A stretch of DNA of 11,104 bases from Streptomyces sp. NRRL B-1347. GTDB taxonomy: Bacteria > Actinomycetota > Actinomycetes > Streptomycetales > Streptomycetaceae. Position numbers and translations under genes: made by a program. A model generated the notes under the pieces. It was not told the origin of the DNA and did not search any database. It saw only the letters and a program-made list of their open reading frames with translations. Every line of letters starts with the position of its first letter. Position 1 is the stretch's first letter. The DNA lies in NCBI RefSeq assembly GCF_000720325.1, contig NZ_JOJM01000128.1, positions 1 through 11,104 on the forward strand, written 5' to 3'. Of this stretch, positions 1-6,458 are shown piece by piece.

Positions 1-1
1 G

Positions 2-385
2 CTCCCGGCCGTCGGCGCGACGCTGCGCGAACGGTGGACAGCTATCGCCTCCGAGTGCGCCGGGCACGTGGCCGCCGTGGCGTACGACGCCGACTCCGGA
101 CTGCTCACCGTGTGCCCGGAGTCGGCGGCCTGGGCGACGAAGGCTCGCCTCGAGCAGGCCCGGATCATCGCGGCCGCCAATGAGTCGGCGGGCCGCGCGG
201 TGGTGCGCGCCCTGCGCGTCCTGGCGTCCGGCACGGTGGCGGTGCCCGGGCCGGTCGACGCTGATCCGAAGCCCGCGGCCGCGCCCGTCGACGGGCGATT
301 CCGAGTCCACGCTCAGGTGCCGCACTCACGTGACCGGCGGTGCCGCGTCAGCGGCGCGCGACTGCGGCCCCTACCTGTCCGGTGA
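2..385 (+). CDS. DUF721/DciA-like protein, C-terminal part (cut by window edge)
   Basis: The frame is open from base 2 to a TGA at 383-385, so the gene begins outside the window. The residues seen include ERWTAIASECAGHV, then LTVCPESAAWATKARLEQAR and RAVVRALRVL. These match, in order, the DUF721 core that is complete in the gene at 5531-6418 (DRWPDIAAAIASQLPDRV, ASPAYATQLRLITARI, RAVRVLPVG). The shared W-x-x-I and A-(W/Y)-A-T-(K/Q) pattern is the DUF721 signature. DciA-type DUF721 proteins are known as loaders or partners of the replicative helicase DnaB; many actinobacterial paralogs on accessory DNA are uncharacterised. The tail after about base 270 is Arg/Pro-rich, lacks the long C-terminal region of the 5531 copy and may be read-through into unrelated sequence. 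The protein is only moderately similar to the other copy, so it is a diverged paralog and not a recent duplicate. Confidence 0.6.
   Translation, partial: LPAVGATLRERWTAIASECAGHVAAVAYDADSGLLTVCPESAAWATKARLEQARIIAAANESAGRAVVRALRVLASGTVAVPGPVDADPKPAAAPVDGRFRVHAQVPHSRDRRCRVSGARLRPLPVR
342..355. terminator. Small inverted repeat between convergent genes
   Basis: GCCGC-GTCA-GCGGC forms a 5-bp stem with a 4-nt loop. It lies inside the tail of the DciA-like frame and about 40 nt beyond the stop of the DUF6461 gene, so it could end transcription from the minus strand. There is no T-run and the stem is short, so this is weak. Confidence 0.18.
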
Positions 386-396
386 GCTACGGCTGG

Positions 397-1467
397 TCAC
401 GTCGTTTGCTGGGCCGCGTGGTGCAGGTGCTGGACCATCCAGAACTCCGCGATGCGTTCGTTGTCGCCGGTCATGGCCGTGGTCAGGAAGCTGATGATGT
501 CCGGGAGGCGGTCTGCTGGTGTGGGCAGGTGGGCGGCGACGCACCAGGAGAGGACCTCGAAGACGATGCCCTGGCGGAAGAGGAGCTCGGAGGGGCGCTC
601 CCACTCACGTTCGACCTCGTCCGGCTCGGCTGCCCGCAGCGCGCGGGCCTGGGCGAGCGCGTGGTCGTGCGCGGCGGTGAGGTCGTCGCGGAGTTGCTCG
701 CGTGCGGCGGCCGGGATCGTGTCTGCGGTGAGGGCGGCGGCGGCCAGGGGGTGCTCGTGCAGTCCGGTGTGGGTGAGAGCGAGGTCCAGGGCGTGGCGGC
801 GCATCCGCCCTACCATCGCGGGGCCCAGGCCGGCCAGGTAGGTGATGAAGGGTTCCCGCTTGAGCAGAGGGGAGTTGACGAGGCCCTGCCCCAGCAGGTA
901 GTCCGGCACCGGAGTGATCGGCACGGCGCGGTGCGGGCCGTGTACCCAGGCCTCGTCGAACCGGGCCCCGCTCGCGCGCTCGACCGCTGCCAGCCCCGTG
1001 CCCCACAGGCAGGCGTCGTCGTCCAGGTCCAGGCCCTCAAGCAGTGGGTCCCAGGCGTGGGGGCGTACGCCGTACCGGTACTCGGGTTCCTCGGGTGCGA
1101 TCATTTCGAAGGCGGAGGCGATGAGCCCGCCTTCGGCCAGGCTCAGGCTGGAGACGGCGTTGACGTTCCAGTAGGCGCTGGCGGTGCGGCCGAGCCGGGA
1201 CAGGGGGCGCAGCACCTCCTCGCGCGAGCCCTGGTAGCCGTTGTCCTCCACGACGACGACCGCTGGCCCCGACCGGGAGACCAGGATCCGGTCCCCGTAG
1301 TCCTGGTTGCGCAAGTCCTCAAGCGCCATGGGGCGGGCCTGTTCAGGGTCGCCGCCGAAGAGACGGATCACGGCGTCCTCATCCGCCCCGTGCACGGCCG
1401 TGAACGTGGCCGCCACGTCCAGCCCTAAGTTGGTGAGGAACTCGTTGAGTTGCTGGGGTGAGGTCAT
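397..1467 (-). CDS. DUF6461 family protein
   Basis: A 356-residue protein of a family recognised by its N-terminal half. Residues about 30-110 carry FGGDPEQARP, then VVVEDNGYQGSREEVLRPLS and a WNVNAVSS strand, which is the usual DUF6461 core (a Trp/Tyr-containing VEDNG-x-QG-S motif followed by an F/W-WNVN strand). The C-terminal half (about 130-356) is mostly helical and Ala/Arg-rich. No signal peptide or membrane segment is visible, so it is probably cytoplasmic. The family has no established function. The same frame stays open upstream to 1869, but that stretch is shadow translation of a decayed gene on the other strand. ATG 1467 is chosen because family similarity begins soon after it. There is no clear Shine-Dalgarno before it (the upstream bases are CAATCCCCCT), so translation may be leaderless or weak. 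It stands alone between two DciA-like remnants and ends 11 bases from the stop of the first one, convergently. Confidence 0.8.
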   Translation of the reverse strand: MTSPQQLNEFLTNLGLDVAATFTAVHGADEDAVIRLFGGDPEQARPMALEDLRNQDYGDRILVSRSGPAVVVVEDNGYQGSREEVLRPLSRLGRTASAYWNVNAVSSLSLAEGGLIASAFEMIAPEEPEYRYGVRPHAWDPLLEGLDLDDDACLWGTGLAAVERASGARFDEAWVHGPHRAVPITPVPDYLLGQGLVNSPLLKREPFITYLAGLGPAMVGRMRRHALDLALTHTGLHEHPLAAAALTADTIPAAAREQLRDDLTAAHDHALAQARALRAAEPDEVEREWERPSELLFRQGIVFEVLSWCVAAHLPTPADRLPDIISFLTTAMTGDNERIAEFWMVQHLHHAAQQTT

Positions 1468-1514
1468 AGGGGGATTGTTGCCGCCGCCACTGACAACCCC
1501 TGTCCCCGCGGCGG

Positions 1515-1920
1515 GCGTAGAGCGACCCACGCCGTCGGCGGACCGGAGCTGTCCGGCGTCGGCCTCGCCCGGGCGGCGATGCGGGCGCTGAGCCTGCGGG
1601 CCTTCCCGAAGCCGTTGGCCGTCGACCAGTCGGCCCCGATCGAGCAGACCCGCATCGAGCGCCGCCGCCAGACCGACGTCTCCCATGCCGCGGCCCTGCG
1701 GCGGGCCCGGGTAGAACGCACTGCTCATCAGGCCGGACGGCTGGCACGTCCGCGAACCCATCCCGCAGCCGCATCGACAGCCGGGTACACCACCTGCGCA
1801 GCCCGCTCCGTCTCCGTTGGACATCGCTGCGGGTGTCAGGTGTGGGTAAGGCGCCCTCCCCGAACGCAACGTCGGTCTTCACCACCCACAACCAGGCGAT
1901 GAAGACCGACGTCACGCGGA
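1515..1920 (+). pseudogene. Decayed, internally deleted DciA-like gene
   Basis: Bases 1540-1573 match 5573-5606 of the intact DciA-like gene at 33 of 34 positions (PELSGVGLAR). The bases before them also resemble its start (VERPTPSAD versus SERPAVDG) but lie in another frame, so a base has been lost. Directly after GLARAA the sequence jumps to MRALSLRAFPKP, the equivalent of MRGLSRRAFPEP near residues 220-235 of the intact copy. The whole DUF721 core is therefore missing. Further on, TCAGGTGTGGGT and GAACGCAAC at 1836-1870 match the extreme 3' end of the intact gene (SGVG...NAT), again in a shifted frame. What remains is the beginning and the end of a paralog with at least two frameshifts, not a working gene. 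Confidence 0.6.
1869..1912. repeat. 13-bp perfect inverted repeat, possible terminator of the lanthipeptide operon
   Basis: ACGTCGGTCTTCA at 1869-1881 is perfectly complementary to TGAAGACCGACGT at 1900-1912, with an 18-nt loop. It lies about 105 nt downstream of the precursor stop on the minus strand and at the ragged 3' end of the decayed DciA-like copy. The long loop and lack of a T-tract are unusual for an intrinsic terminator. An operator or an element end is also possible. Confidence 0.45.
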
Positions 1921-1971
1921 ACCTAGGACATTCACCAACTGTGTCCGGGGGGGCCAGCCCCTGAAATCAGA

Positions 1972-2004
1972 TCAGGTTCTGCCGAGCCAGAGGCAAGTGT
2001 CCAT
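1972..2004 (-). CDS. Possible 10-codon mini-ORF after the lanthipeptide precursor
   Basis: Just 11 bases after the precursor stop there is an AGGAG at good spacing before an ATG that encodes MDTCLWLGRT followed by TGA. It contains the only Cys codon near the precursor. It is far shorter than any known lanthipeptide leader plus core and has no leader motif, so it may be chance. It is recorded because the ribosome-binding site and the position are suggestive. Confidence 0.13.
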   Translation of the reverse strand: MDTCLWLGRT

Positions 2005-2015
2005 GGGACTCCTGT

Positions 2016-2114
2016 TCACATGTCAGTGATGCGTATGGTGGTAATCAGAGCGGCCGTGGCATCGGCTTCGGTCTCGGTCTCGGTCTTCAGTGCCTGAAGC
2101 TTGAGAATGTCCAT
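2016..2114 (-). CDS. Class III lanthipeptide-like precursor, Cys-free and Ser-free
   Basis: A 32-residue peptide that starts MDILKLQALKTETETE and ends AALITTIRITDM. The ILKLQ segment at residues 3-7 fits the conserved (L/I)-x-L-Q helix of class III leaders, as in LabA-type ILELQ, which LanKC enzymes recognise. The gene follows lanKC by 76 bases on the same strand, the expected partner arrangement. Its ribosome-binding site is very strong (AAGGAGGG, 8 bases before ATG). The core holds Thr (T20, T25, T26, T30) but no Ser and no Cys. Thr could be phosphorylated and eliminated to dehydrobutyrine, but lanthionine or labionin rings cannot form within this peptide. The TETETE stretch is encoded by tandem ACCGAG units. 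The core may be a novel linear dehydrated product or the remnant of a truncated core. I am confident that it is a precursor-type ORF, not of the final product. Confidence 0.75.
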   Translation of the reverse strand: MDILKLQALKTETETEADATAALITTIRITDM

Positions 2115-2122
2115 CCGTGGAT

Positions 2123-2130
2123 CCCTCCTT
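2123..2130 (-). promoter_or_regulatory. Strong ribosome-binding site of the lanthipeptide precursor
   Basis: AAGGAGGG on the minus strand lies 8 bases before the ATG at 2114. It is the strongest Shine-Dalgarno in the module, as expected for a precursor made in excess over its enzyme. It fixes the start codon. Confidence 0.7.
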
Positions 2131-2190
2131 CCAAATGTTTCGTGCCGTCCCGGAGCCGATTGCTCCGGGAAGTCAGGTGGTGCGGCGGCC

Positions 2191-2784
2191 TCAGGCCGCC
2201 AGTAGTGGGCCCATGAGATCGCTGCCCCGGCGATGGCTCTCGAGGGCCAGGAGGGCGCCCGCGCTGCCGGTTGCGAGGTCGGTGGACAGGCGCATCAGGT
2301 TGTCGCCGGGCATCATCACGCCCTCTCCGTAGGGAATGGCGTACCGCCATAAGGTCCGGGCCGCCTGCGCCGCGCGGGCGTCGTGGTGGGTGCTCAGGAC
2401 GTAGAGCTGGCCGGCTGTTCCGCTGAGCAGCCCGGGGGCGATGGCGAGCGGGAGGGAGGCCGCGGCCAGGTGCTGGTCGAGAGCGTCCGAGAGGTGCTGG
2501 TCGGTGCAGTGGGCCAGGCATGCGGCGAGCGAGAGTGCGGCTCCGGCCGATCCGTTCGACAAGGACGGTCCGGGCATGCTGGGTCTGCTGTCCGCAGCCA
2601 TGTGAGTGCTGTTGGTGAGCACGTGTATGGCCTGTTCCAGGTACTGGGCGTCCGCGGTGCGCTGGTGCATCCGGGCCAGGAAGAGCGCCGCCCCGCCCAC
2701 GCCCTTGTCCAGGCCGGGGCTGTCGTGCGGGTGTGCGGCCAGGGCGGTGGAGACGTCTTCGGCTACCGCCTTGGCCCCCGCCTC
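2191..2784 (-). pseudogene. lanKC: C-terminal part of LanKC cyclase domain, out of frame with the rest
   Basis: Directly after the break in lanKC the coding signal continues in the -1 frame: EAGAKAVAEDV, LDKGVGGAALFLARMHQRT, SLSNGSAGAALSLAACLAHC, then ATGSAGALLALESHRRG, ending at TGA 2191. The spaced GxAGA segments are the inner helix starts of a LanC-like (alpha/alpha)6 barrel, and this stretch of about 195 residues brings the synthetase to about 820, close to the usual LanKC length. The frame can be restored by one base: CTGAGG read as CTGGAG (GYLEAGAK), or six G instead of five in the run at 2777-2781. A later internal GTG at 2700 could start a fragment, but such a fragment would not fold as a cyclase. 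It follows that the cyclase is inactive or that the sequence has a one-base error here. The precursor gene begins 76 bases further on. Confidence 0.75.
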
Positions 2785-4661
2785 AGGTAGCCGGCGTCGC
2801 CGGTGCGCGCGTGGAACCCGAGGAGGGACAGGCCGATTCCGGGCAAGCCCGCGAGGAGGCCGAGGCCTCTCGGCAGTTCACGCACGGGTGCCTGGGCGAG
2901 CAGCGAGGCCGCCTCCTCGCGTCGGCCGAGGAGGTCGAGCACTGTGGCGACCCCGTGCAGACCGTCGAACAGCCCGAGGGGTGCCGTGCCGGCTTGGCGG
3001 AGTGCGGCAGCGGCGAGCCAGTCGGTCCATGCTTCGTCGATTGGGAGTCCGGTGGCGTGCAGCGCGTAGAGGACTCCGGCTGCGCCGTGCTCGAGAGCGA
3101 CGCCGCCACTGGGAGTGGTGCTGCCGGGAGCGCCGGGGAACAGCCTGTCCGTGCGATCGGGGGTGGCTGATGCCGCGATGCCGGCCGCGAGCAGGTTCTT
3201 GCGCTCCGCGGGCTCGACGTCCTCAGGGGAGCGGTGTGCGATCGCGCTGTGATGGCGCGCCTGCTCGAGCGGCCGGACGGCGCCGTCGGTGTAGGTCTGC
3301 GGGAGCGGGAAGACCTCCTGCGCCCATCGGGCCAGCTGCGCTGGCTTGTCGGGGTCCAGAGGGGTCATGGCCATCAGGGGCAGGAACATGCTCAGGCGCA
3401 TCGCGGCGAGAGCGTGCTCGTCGATCGCGGTGCCGGTCGTCCCCAGGGGAGCCGCGAAGCCGAGTGCTCCGCGCAGACCGGTGCGCTCCCCGCTGCCCTC
3501 GTGGGCTGCTTCGAGGTCGATCAGGGTGATCCGCCCGTCGGGGCGTAGCAGGACGTTGTTGGGGTGGACGTCGCCGAACACGATGCCCTTGCGGTGCACG
3601 GCGTCCAGGGCGGCCTCGACCTTGTCGATCGTCTCGCACGCCCATGCGGTGTACTCGGCGATGTCCTCCGCGGAAGCGTCCGAGCGGCGGAGGGGGTGGC
3701 GGGCGAGAGCGGCCGTGGTGAGGGTGTCGCCGTCGATGTACTCCTGTGCGAGGAAGTGGTGCTCCCACAGCACGTGGCAGCCGTGTACCCGGGGCACGTA
3801 CCCGGTGTCGGCCAGGGAGAGCAGCATGGCGTGTTCGCGGCGCAGCCGGGTGACGGCGTCCTCGCCCCTGCCGTCAATGCCGGCGAGCGGGCGGGCCTCC
3901 TTCAGGACGACCCGCTGTCCGGTGGCCGGGTCTGTGGCCGCGTAGACGCCGCCGCCGTTGGAGAAGTGCAGGGGTTCGAGTTCTGTGTAGGGCATGTCAG
4001 CGCGGCTGGACTTGCTGAACGCTTCGATGCGGTCCTGGATGAAGGCCGGAACGTCCACCCAGTCGGGCACCGTGAAGAAGGCCGAACGCCGATCAGGAAC
4101 GAGTGTCCCGTCCGGGGTGGTGACGGCCATGACACGCTTGCCGTCGCTGTCGTCGACCCACACCGGGGCGAAGCCGCCGTAGCGGAGGAAGACCGGGCTG
4201 GAGTCGTTCCAGCGGAGATCGGAGAGGATGTACGGGCCGCAGTAGCCGTCCAGGACTTCGGAGAGTTCCCCCAGGAGGTTCTTCAGGTCCGCCTCGCCAT
4301 TGGGGTACACAGCGATGAACTTTCCAGCCGAACCCCGGTGGGCGTATTTCGAGTTGAAGGCCCCCAGGAGCGTACTGCTGCGCAGGAACTTGAAGTCGGT
4401 CCGCCTGCGGGCGCAGACGGCGGCGACCGCGTCCAGGACGGCCTGGGCCGTATCGGCGGCAGTCGAGACGTGGATCTTCCAACCCTGTGCGGGAAGCGCC
4501 TTGCCGTATCTGACCCGCACCCACACGTCTCGGCCTTCGGTGTGCTGACCGTCGCCAAGCTCCGGCAGGACCCAGCGCTTTCCTGCATCCTCGACGCGTT
4601 TGGGTGCGTCGTAGAACAACGGGTCCGCTAGCGCAAACAGATCAAAGCCAGTTAATCCCAC
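2763..4661 (-). CDS. lanKC: Class III lanthipeptide synthetase LanKC (frameshifted before its C-terminus)
   Basis: A three-domain enzyme that would phosphorylate Ser/Thr of a LanA peptide, eliminate phosphate and cyclise. The lyase region (about 1-200) has GWKIHVSTAADTAQAV, DFKFLRSS, NSKYAHRGSAGKF and GPYILSDLRW. The kinase (about 225-490) has GGGVYAA, VVLKEARP (the lysine of the VAIK type, near 254), GIVFGDVHPNNVLL (catalytic Asp near 364 and the following Asn) and LIDLEAA in the DFG position (near 382). A LanC-like cyclase starts near 520 (LEHGAAGVLYALH, GLFDGLHGVA, GLLAGLPGIGLSLLGFH). It shows no Zn-ligand Cys/His set, as is normal for class III. The frame ends prematurely in RRGPRR-stop at 2763 while the domain continues out of frame to 2191. 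GTG 4661 is preferred over TTG 4664 because GGAGG lies 4 bases before the GTG but only 1 before the TTG. No transporter or peptidase gene is nearby. Confidence 0.9.
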   Translation of the reverse strand: MGLTGFDLFALADPLFYDAPKRVEDAGKRWVLPELGDGQHTEGRDVWVRVRYGKALPAQGWKIHVSTAADTAQAVLDAVAAVCARRRTDFKFLRSSTLLGAFNSKYAHRGSAGKFIAVYPNGEADLKNLLGELSEVLDGYCGPYILSDLRWNDSSPVFLRYGGFAPVWVDDSDGKRVMAVTTPDGTLVPDRRSAFFTVPDWVDVPAFIQDRIEAFSKSSRADMPYTELEPLHFSNGGGVYAATDPATGQRVVLKEARPLAGIDGRGEDAVTRLRREHAMLLSLADTGYVPRVHGCHVLWEHHFLAQEYIDGDTLTTAALARHPLRRSDASAEDIAEYTAWACETIDKVEAALDAVHRKGIVFGDVHPNNVLLRPDGRITLIDLEAAHEGSGERTGLRGALGFAAPLGTTGTAIDEHALAAMRLSMFLPLMAMTPLDPDKPAQLARWAQEVFPLPQTYTDGAVRPLEQARHHSAIAHRSPEDVEPAERKNLLAAGIAASATPDRTDRLFPGAPGSTTPSGGVALEHGAAGVLYALHATGLPIDEAWTDWLAAAALRQAGTAPLGLFDGLHGVATVLDLLGRREEAASLLAQAPVRELPRGLGLLAGLPGIGLSLLGFHARTGDAGYLRRGPRR

Positions 4662-4665
4662 CAAA

Positions 4666-4670
4666 CCTCC
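4666..4670 (-). promoter_or_regulatory. Ribosome-binding site deciding the lanKC start
   Basis: GGAGG on the minus strand is followed by TTTG and then GTG (4661). The spacing supports GTG 4661 over the in-frame TTG at 4664. Confidence 0.5.
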
Positions 4671-4759
4671 TCGAAAACGCTCGTGTTCTGCCAGACGGGA
4701 CGGAAGGCGTTGGGCGATCGGGTTCCATCGGTCGGCCCTCAGGGCTGGTGGGGACGACC

Positions 4760-4788
4760 CTGCCAGGCACAGATCAACAGACAGTCAA
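4760..4788 (-). promoter_or_regulatory. Candidate lanKC promoter
   Basis: On the minus strand TTGACT (4788-4783) is followed after 17 bases by TGGCAG (4765-4760), about 100 bases upstream of the lanKC start. The -35 is good but the -10 is a poor match. A GCCCT-C-AGGGC inverted repeat at 4735-4745, downstream of the -10, could be an operator. Both are tentative. Confidence 0.25.
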
Positions 4789-4837
4789 CGGCCTGACTGA
4801 GTGAGTTTTAGGTGCTGCAAGAGCTCGCGTAACACCT

Positions 4838-4856
4838 GGCAGGCACAGAGCCTGCC
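4838..4856. repeat. Perfect 7-bp stem-loop at a junction
   Basis: GGCAGGC-ACAGA-GCCTGCC is a 7-bp perfect stem with a 5-nt loop. It lies exactly where coding signal of the truncated + strand gene begins and upstream of lanKC on the other strand. It could be a terminator protecting the divergent module, or a scar at the insertion edge of the lanthipeptide segment. Confidence 0.4.
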
Positions 4857-5530
4857 GTAGCGGCCGAAATCCCGCGCGCCTACGTGGACGGTCGAGTGTC
4901 GTCCACCGCGGCCTCGATGAGGTGTCCGCGCTCCCAGCTCACGAGCACGCGTGGCGGATGCCGGATGGACCGTGACCGACGTGAAGAGCTGGCTGCACCT
5001 GCGCGGCGAGGCGGACCGGGTGCGCCGGGGCTCGGGGCTGCTCGCCGTGCTGCTGGCCGGTGCGGAGAGGGTCCTGGACACGCCGCAGAAGCGGGCCGGC
5101 GCGGCCGAGCAGTGGCGTGGCGCCCAGGAAGCCGCGCGCCGTGACCGCATCCAGCAGGTCCGTGCCCGCACTGAGCGGTACGACGGCGACTGGGACTCCC
5201 CGACCAGCGGGGCTGTGCAGCGGCAGGTCGATGAAGAGTTCGCCGTCGCCTTCGGCCCCAAGGCCCCAGCCTCCCGCGCCCGATGCGGAGGTCCTGCCCG
5301 CGGTGTCCGGCGTGGAGGACCTCGAGGACGACGTGGTGACGCAGGCCCGCGCGGAGGCCCGGCAGCGGCGGATGATGGGCGACACCTCCCCGATCATGGT
5401 GGCGGTCGACGCCCTGGGCCGCCCGGCCGCGGAGCAGCTCTACGGCCCCGACCTGGTGCACCGTGCTCTGCAGCTGGCCAGCGGGGCCCGCAGCTCGCGG
5501 ATGGCCTACGGACGCCGGGAGGAGGCCGCG
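4857..5530 (+). pseudogene. Unrecognised accessory gene, 5'-truncated with two frameshifts
   Basis: Continuous protein-like sequence is spread over three frame segments. About 4880-4955 (frame 2) reads VVHRGLDEVSALPAHEHAWR. From 4951 (frame 1) comes ADAGWTVTDVKSWLHLRGEA, then RRGSGLLAVLLAGAERVLDT and a charged helix RDRIQQVRARTERYDGDW. From about 5276 (frame 2) comes PDAEVLPAVSGVEDLEDD, then RRMMGDTSPIMVAVDALGR and YGPDLVHRALQLASGARSS. Third positions are GC-rich in each segment, which supports them as one former gene. The second break is explained by one extra base in CCTCCC near 5270. There is no start or N-terminal part, and homology appears to begin at the stem-loop at 4838-4856. The product is soluble and helical. 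Its position directly before a DciA-like gene suggests a role in accessory replicon maintenance, but I do not recognise the family. The last segment runs in frame into the DciA-like start. Confidence 0.55.
5521..5525 (+). promoter_or_regulatory. Ribosome-binding site fixing the DciA-like start
   Basis: GGAGG 5 bases before ATG 5531. The frame is open far upstream (to 5060), so this site is what identifies the internal ATG as the real start. Confidence 0.65.
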
Positions 5531-6418
5531 ATGAGCGAGTCGACTACGCCCAGCGAGCGGCCCGCTGTCGACGGGCCGGAGCTGTCCGGCGTCGGCCTCG
5601 CCCGGGTCGCGCTGCACGCCGCTCGCGGGGCCGCCAGGAAGCGCGGGCAGAGCGAGGCCCGCGCCCCGCGGCGGCGCCGGGACCGGACCGTGCGGCGCGA
5701 CGGCCGGGAGCCGTCCGGGTTCGCCTCCGTGCTTCAGGGCCTGATGGCCGAGCGGGCCTGGAACCTCCCGGCTGCCGGCGGCAGTGTGCTGGACCGCTGG
5801 CCGGACATCGCGGCCGCCATCGCCTCGCAACTGCCCGACCGCGTGCAGGCGGTCGCCTTCCACGCGGAGCCCGGCCAGTTGGACTTGCGCCCCGCTTCCC
5901 CGGCCTACGCCACCCAACTACGCCTGATCACCGCCCGCATCGTCGCTGCGGTCAACGAAGCGGTCGGTACCGACGTAGTGCGCGCCGTGCGGGTCCTGCC
6001 CGTCGGCGCCGCGGCCGTGTCCAGGACCGCACCGGGGGCCCCGGCTCTGCCACCGGATGCTCTGCAGGCGCCGGTGAAGACGCGCGAGATGGCCTCGCCC
6101 GGCTTCCACCGGGCCCTCGCCGCGCACCAGGCCGTCGCTCCCGGGCGGACGGTGGATCCGAGCATCGCGCAGGCCCTGGAGCGGCAGACCAGAGCGATGC
6201 GCGGGCTGAGCCGACGGGCATTCCCGGAGCCGGAGGTGTCTGCGGCGGGCTCGGTGGACGTTCCTGACCTGGGCGACGTCGCCCCGTGGAACGGGAGCGG
6301 CGGCGGCACGCTGCGCTCGCCTGTCTGGCGGGAAGCCTTCCGTGACGCGGACCGCGAGGCGCGTTCAGGTGTGGGTCGTGACGGTGTGGGGGAGAACGCA
6401 ACAGCGCCTGGGGTGTGA
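5531..6418 (+). CDS. DUF721/DciA-like protein, full-length copy
   Basis: A 295-residue protein. The N-terminus DGPELSGVGLARVALHAARG and a basic linker (residues about 37-58, mostly Arg) precede a DUF721 core at about 60-160, with DRWPDIAAAIASQLPDRV, the strand AVAFHAEPGQLDLRP, AYATQLRLITARIVAAVNEA and the strand VVRAVRVLPVG. This is the KH-like fold organisation of DciA, the ancestral bacterial helicase-loader partner of DnaB. The actinobacterial housekeeping DciA sits next to recF and gyrB, so this copy in accessory DNA is a paralog. The extra C-terminal region of about 130 residues (Pro/Ala-rich, then RQTRAMRGLSRRAFPEP) is longer than in the housekeeping form. ATG 5531 has a good GGAGG. It is followed after 40 bases by the Cys/His protein, probably as one operon. 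Parts of this gene recur at 1515-1920 and 10041-10094. Confidence 0.75.
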   Translation: MSESTTPSERPAVDGPELSGVGLARVALHAARGAARKRGQSEARAPRRRRDRTVRRDGREPSGFASVLQGLMAERAWNLPAAGGSVLDRWPDIAAAIASQLPDRVQAVAFHAEPGQLDLRPASPAYATQLRLITARIVAAVNEAVGTDVVRAVRVLPVGAAAVSRTAPGAPALPPDALQAPVKTREMASPGFHRALAAHQAVAPGRTVDPSIAQALERQTRAMRGLSRRAFPEPEVSAAGSVDVPDLGDVAPWNGSGGGTLRSPVWREAFRDADREARSGVGRDGVGENATAPGV

Positions 6419-6458
6419 GGAGTTGGAAGTGCCAGCGGGGCGAGTGGAGGGTGACGGC

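Noticed and set aside
340..1428. Long + strand ORF of 362 codons
   Set aside because: Antisense shadow of the DUF6461 gene: Val/Gly-rich composition without motifs, while the minus frame shows the family core.
1379..1915. Minus-strand ORF beginning MTSVFIAWLWVVKTDV
   Set aside because: The hydrophobic start is a translation of the inverted repeat, and the rest is Arg-rich shadow overlapping the DUF6461 start and the decayed DciA-like copy.
2775..2790. Programmed -1 frameshifting in lanKC
   Set aside because: The G run has only five bases and does not form a canonical X-XXY-YYZ heptamer, and no strong downstream pseudoknot is evident. Mutation or sequencing error is simpler.
3564..4631. + strand ORF of 355 codons opposite lanKC
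   Set aside because: Antisense to the kinase and lyase domains, with no ribosome-binding site or recognisable motif.
4951..6267. 438-codon + strand ORF from GTG 4951
   Set aside because: Only the first ~105 codons look like protein. After the frameshift near 5275 it is an Arg/Gly-rich off-frame reading of the DciA-like gene.
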